Assembly: GCA_902618695.1 (NCBI GenBank)
Contig: CACNCB010000001.1
Span: 124,001 to 188,000 of the forward strand
Reading direction: 5' to 3'
DNA from: an uncultured Pelagibacteraceae bacterium
GTDB taxonomy: Bacteria > Pseudomonadota > Alphaproteobacteria > Pelagibacterales > Pelagibacteraceae
DNA: 64,000 nucleotides
In this document: in pieces, positions 61,679 to 64,000 of the stretch
Position numbering within the stretch: position 1 is the first letter of the stretch
Layout: each line of letters starts with the position of its first letter
The notes under the pieces: model-generated
What the model was told of the DNA's origin: nothing
The model's database searches: none
Seen by the model: only the letters and a program-made list of their open reading frames with translations
Translations under genes and position numbers: made by a program

Positions 61679-62506
61679 ATGAACAACACTTATCAAATAT
61701 ACTTAATTTCCGATTCAACCGGTGAAACTTTAGATAGAATATTTTTAGCTCTTAAAGCACAATTTCTGAATATAGAGTATAAAGTTCACTCTTATTCTTT
61801 CACTAGAACAGAAAATCAAATTTTAAAAATTTTAGGTGATGCTGAAAAAAATTCAAATTCCATTATTTTATATACAATTGTCGATAATAATTTGGCAAAA
61901 TATTTAGCCAAAGTCAGTGACGACAAAAAAATACCATGTTTCGGTGTTCTTGGTAATTTAATCTTAAATTTCTCAAAAATTCTCAACCAAAAAGCAACAC
62001 ATGAGCCCAGTGGTCAACATATATTAAATGAAGAATATTATGATAGAATTGAAGCAATCCAATTTACCATGAATCACGACGATGGAAATTTAATTAACGA
62101 AATTGATAAATCAGACATTATCCTTGTAGGAGTGAGCAGAACAAGCAAAACCCCAACATCAATTTATCTTGCTAACAAAGGGTTTAAAACTTCAAATATT
62201 CCATTAGTTAATGAAAATTCCATACCCGAAAAACTAAAACAAAACCCAAAAATGAGATGTGTGGTTGGTTTAAGCACAGAACCTGAAAGATTAGCAGATT
62301 TAAGAAAAAATAGAATGAACTCTTTAAAAGAAACTGAGAATATAAAATATACTGATCTGGAAAATATTAGGAAAGAAGTTCTAGATGCTAAAAAAACATT
62401 TCAAAAATATAAATGGCCTCTTATAGATGTTACAAGAAAATCTGTTGAGGAAACTGCTGCTTCTATAATTAAAATTCACGAAATATATTTAAATAATGTT
62501 AAATAA
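61679..62506 (+). CDS. DUF299 bifunctional kinase/pyrophosphorylase (PPDK/PEP synthase regulator)
   Basis: Members phosphorylate and dephosphorylate pyruvate phosphate dikinase or PEP synthase, using ADP as phosphate donor. The 275 aa start YQIYLISDSTGETLDRI, and contain the P-loop-like GVSRTSKTPTSIYLA (151-165) and LRKNRM-type C-terminal blocks. It is homologous to the gene that flanks the origin opposite hemE in other alphaproteobacteria. It overlaps maf by 11 bp, starting the DUF299-maf-aroE-coaE run. The target kinase gene is not in the window. Confidence 0.95.
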   Translation: MNNTYQIYLISDSTGETLDRIFLALKAQFLNIEYKVHSYSFTRTENQILKILGDAEKNSNSIILYTIVDNNLAKYLAKVSDDKKIPCFGVLGNLILNFSKILNQKATHEPSGQHILNEEYYDRIEAIQFTMNHDDGNLINEIDKSDIILVGVSRTSKTPTSIYLANKGFKTSNIPLVNENSIPEKLKQNPKMRCVVGLSTEPERLADLRKNRMNSLKETENIKYTDLENIRKEVLDAKKTFQKYKWPLIDVTRKSVEETAASIIKIHEIYLNNVK

Positions 62507-63086
62507 AATTGTTCTTGCATCAAAAAGCAAAGTTAGAAAAGAAATTCTAGATAAAAATAATATCGATAATGTTGTCGAGCCATCAAATGTTGATGAAGAT
62601 ATTATTAAATTCAGCTTAATTAAACAACAAGCATCACCAGAGATTATTTCGAAAAATCTAGCTGAGTTAAAAGCAAATAAAGTTAGTGCTAAAATAACTG
62701 ATCAAATAGTATTGGGGGCTGACAGTGTTATAGATTTAGATGGAGAATTAATTTCCAAGCCAGAAAATAGAGAAGATGCATTGAAAATATTAAAAAAACT
62801 CAATAACAAATCTCATTTTTTGATAAGTTCTGTATGTATTTCAAAAAATGGGACAATGATTTGGAATTATACTGAAAAAGCTAAGCTTATAATGAAAAAT
62901 TTTTCTGAAGATGAACTTAAAAATTATTTATCTAAAATATCAGATGAGGCCCTTTATGCTTATAATGTTTACCAAATAGAGGGTGAGGGCAGAAACTTAT
63001 TTGTGAGCATAAGTGGCGATGAAGATACTATAATGGGCTTGCCAATAAAAAAAATTAAAGAATATTTAAAAAATTATAATAGATAA
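62496..63086 (+). CDS. maf: Maf-family nucleotide pyrophosphatase
   Basis: A house-cleaning nucleoside triphosphate pyrophosphatase. The 196 aa start with IVLASKSKVRKEIL, the SxSxxR substrate motif, and continue with VLGADSVIDLDGELISKP and KLNNKSHFLISSV-type segments and YNVYQIEGEG near the end. The start overlaps DUF299 by 11 bp, which suggests coupled translation. The exact nucleotide preferred (dTTP/UTP or m7GTP type) is not decided by these motifs. Confidence 0.95.
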   Translation: MLNKIVLASKSKVRKEILDKNNIDNVVEPSNVDEDIIKFSLIKQQASPEIISKNLAELKANKVSAKITDQIVLGADSVIDLDGELISKPENREDALKILKKLNNKSHFLISSVCISKNGTMIWNYTEKAKLIMKNFSEDELKNYLSKISDEALYAYNVYQIEGEGRNLFVSISGDEDTIMGLPIKKIKEYLKNYNR

Positions 63087-63087
63087 A

Positions 63088-63882
63088 ATGAAAAAATATT
63101 TAGTTATAGGAAACCCAATTGATCATTCTTTATCACCCAGGCTTCATAACAGTTGGTTGAAACAAAATAATATAAATGCAAAATATGATAAAATTAAACT
63201 AGAAGTGGACGAAATTGAGAGTTTAATTAATAAGATTAAACAAAAAAAAATAGCAGGCTGCAATGTTACTGTTCCATTTAAAAAAAAAGTAATTCCCTAT
63301 CTAGACAAATTAAGCAAAGAAGCAGAACAAACCCAGTCAGTAAATACAATTACATTTGATGGTAATGACTTGGTGGGGCATAACACGGATATCTTTGGCT
63401 TTACTAAGGCAATTGAAAGCTTAGATTTTGCCATGAAGAATAAAAATATTTTAATCTTGGGTGCTGGGGGAGTCGTCCCCTCAATAATTTTGGCTTTAAA
63501 CGAAATGAATGTTTCGGAAATTATAATTAGCAATAGAACTAAACAAAAGGCAGAAAATTTGAAATTTTTTTTTAAAAATCTGAAGATCGTTGAATGGGGA
63601 AGATTGCCAGATTTTGACGTAATTATAAATGCTACAAGTATAGGTTTGAATGATGAAATTATAAATTTAGATTTTTCAAAATCAGGAAAAAATAAATTGT
63701 TTTATGATGTAATTTATAATCCAGCGGAAACAAATTTTTTAAAAATAGGAAAAGAATTAGGAAATAAAACAGAAAACGGGAAAACAATGTTTATTTATCA
63801 AGCCTATGAGGCATTTAGATTATGGCATGGCGTTAGTCCTAAAATTAATAATGAAATTTTAAATTTATTAGAAAATGATTAG
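63088..63882 (+). CDS. aroE: Shikimate dehydrogenase
   Basis: Reduces 3-dehydroshikimate in the aromatic amino acid pathway. The 264 aa include the substrate site IGNPIDHSLSPRLHN (7-21), NVTVPFKK with catalytic Lys65, the nucleotide site LILGAGGVVPSII, ISNRTKQKAE and the C-terminal MFIYQAYEAFRLWHG. It begins 1 bp after maf and overlaps coaE by 8 bp. Confidence 0.97.
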   Translation: MKKYLVIGNPIDHSLSPRLHNSWLKQNNINAKYDKIKLEVDEIESLINKIKQKKIAGCNVTVPFKKKVIPYLDKLSKEAEQTQSVNTITFDGNDLVGHNTDIFGFTKAIESLDFAMKNKNILILGAGGVVPSIILALNEMNVSEIIISNRTKQKAENLKFFFKNLKIVEWGRLPDFDVIINATSIGLNDEIINLDFSKSGKNKLFYDVIYNPAETNFLKIGKELGNKTENGKTMFIYQAYEAFRLWHGVSPKINNEILNLLEND

Positions 63883-64000
63883 GATTGGTATCGTAGGTGA
63901 CATAGGTTCTGGCAAAAGTTATGTTGCAAGTAATTTTGGTTATCCAGTATTTAATGCAGATCATGAAGTTTCAAAAATATATAAAAATAATAGAAAAATT
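63875..64000 (+). CDS. coaE: Dephospho-CoA kinase (N-terminal part)
   Basis: The last step of coenzyme A synthesis. Only 42 codons lie in the window. They contain the P-loop IGIVGDIGSGKSYVASNF, with a GDIGSGKS variant of the usual GGIGSGKS, and VFNADHEVSKIY, where CoaE carries its D-x-D/x-H region. The ATG at 63875 lies inside the end of aroE, as in many alphaproteobacteria. The next genes off the edge should be dnaQ and secB if the usual order holds. Confidence 0.92.
   Translation, partial: MIRIGIVGDIGSGKSYVASNFGYPVFNADHEVSKIYKNNRKI

Noticed and set aside
1-64000. tRNA, rRNA, CRISPR or mobile elements
   Set aside because: I looked through every gap over about 50 bp and found no cloverleaf, spaced direct repeats, transposase motifs or terminal inverted repeats.

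Overview
The window is a 64 kb piece of a very AT-rich, gene-dense alphaproteobacterial chromosome. The best match is the SAR11 clade (Pelagibacterales). Reasons: about 70% A+T by eye, intergenic gaps often under 10 bp or negative, many ATGA and TAATG overlaps, an alphaproteobacterial gene order (irr-fabA-fabB-fabI; DUF3576-leuS-lptE-holA; parB-parA-rsmG-mnmG-mnmE-rho-hemJ-hemH-hemE; DUF299-maf-aroE-coaE), and stripped-down versions of normally larger operons. I see no insertion sequence, prophage, CRISPR array, tRNA or rRNA.

Layout. 1-2 kb: start of dnaA, rpsT and mutM on the minus strand. 1.6-6.7 kb: ubiE-ubiB-coaBC-dut, a ThiF/MoeB-like E1 protein and an SH3 protein. 6.7-9.6 kb: a minus-strand oxidative-stress cluster (rubrerythrin, a two-cluster Fe-S/CCG protein, DUF3501) beside irr. 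9.7-12.4 kb: fabA-fabB-fabI for unsaturated fatty acids. 12.4-18.9 kb: pnp, rpsO, rbfA, infB and nusA. 19-25.3 kb: metK, lnt, ybeY, phoH-like, miaB, fur/mur and a half-size tsaB. 25.3-36 kb: polysaccharide deacetylase, glucosaminidase, nfu, trpS, murJ, malic enzyme, and the rsmI/LpoA-like/BON lipoprotein group, rdgB. 36-42.3 kb: grpE-dnaK-dnaJ-dapB-nth and a PfkB kinase. 42.3-45.6 kb: a 39-residue ArfA-like ORF, a receiver-less OmpR-type DNA-binding protein, an L,D-transpeptidase, a YggS homologue, a ThiE-like protein and a porin. 45.8-50.4 kb: DUF3576, leuS, lptE and an interrupted holA. 50.4-61.4 kb: the all-minus partition/tRNA-modification/heme block. 61.7-64 kb: DUF299 kinase/phosphatase, maf, aroE and the start of coaE.

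All genes from 50.4 to 61.4 kb run leftward and all after 61.7 kb run rightward. The hemE/DUF299 gap between them carries DnaA-box-like sequences, so it is the best candidate for the replication origin. A perfect parS palindrome lies 9 kb away inside rsmG, next to parAB.

Main observations: two nearly identical Irr-box-like 17-mers at the rubrerythrin and irr/fabA promoters; an in-frame UAA in the essential gene holA, at a T7/A11 boundary; an intrinsic terminator directly against the nusA Shine-Dalgarno sequence, which looks like an attenuator; a minimal ArfA-like ORF; RpoH-type promoters before grpE and dnaK; and gene pairs whose 5' ends or terminators overlap coding sequence. Functional calls rest on recognised motifs and gene order. 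No database search was run.
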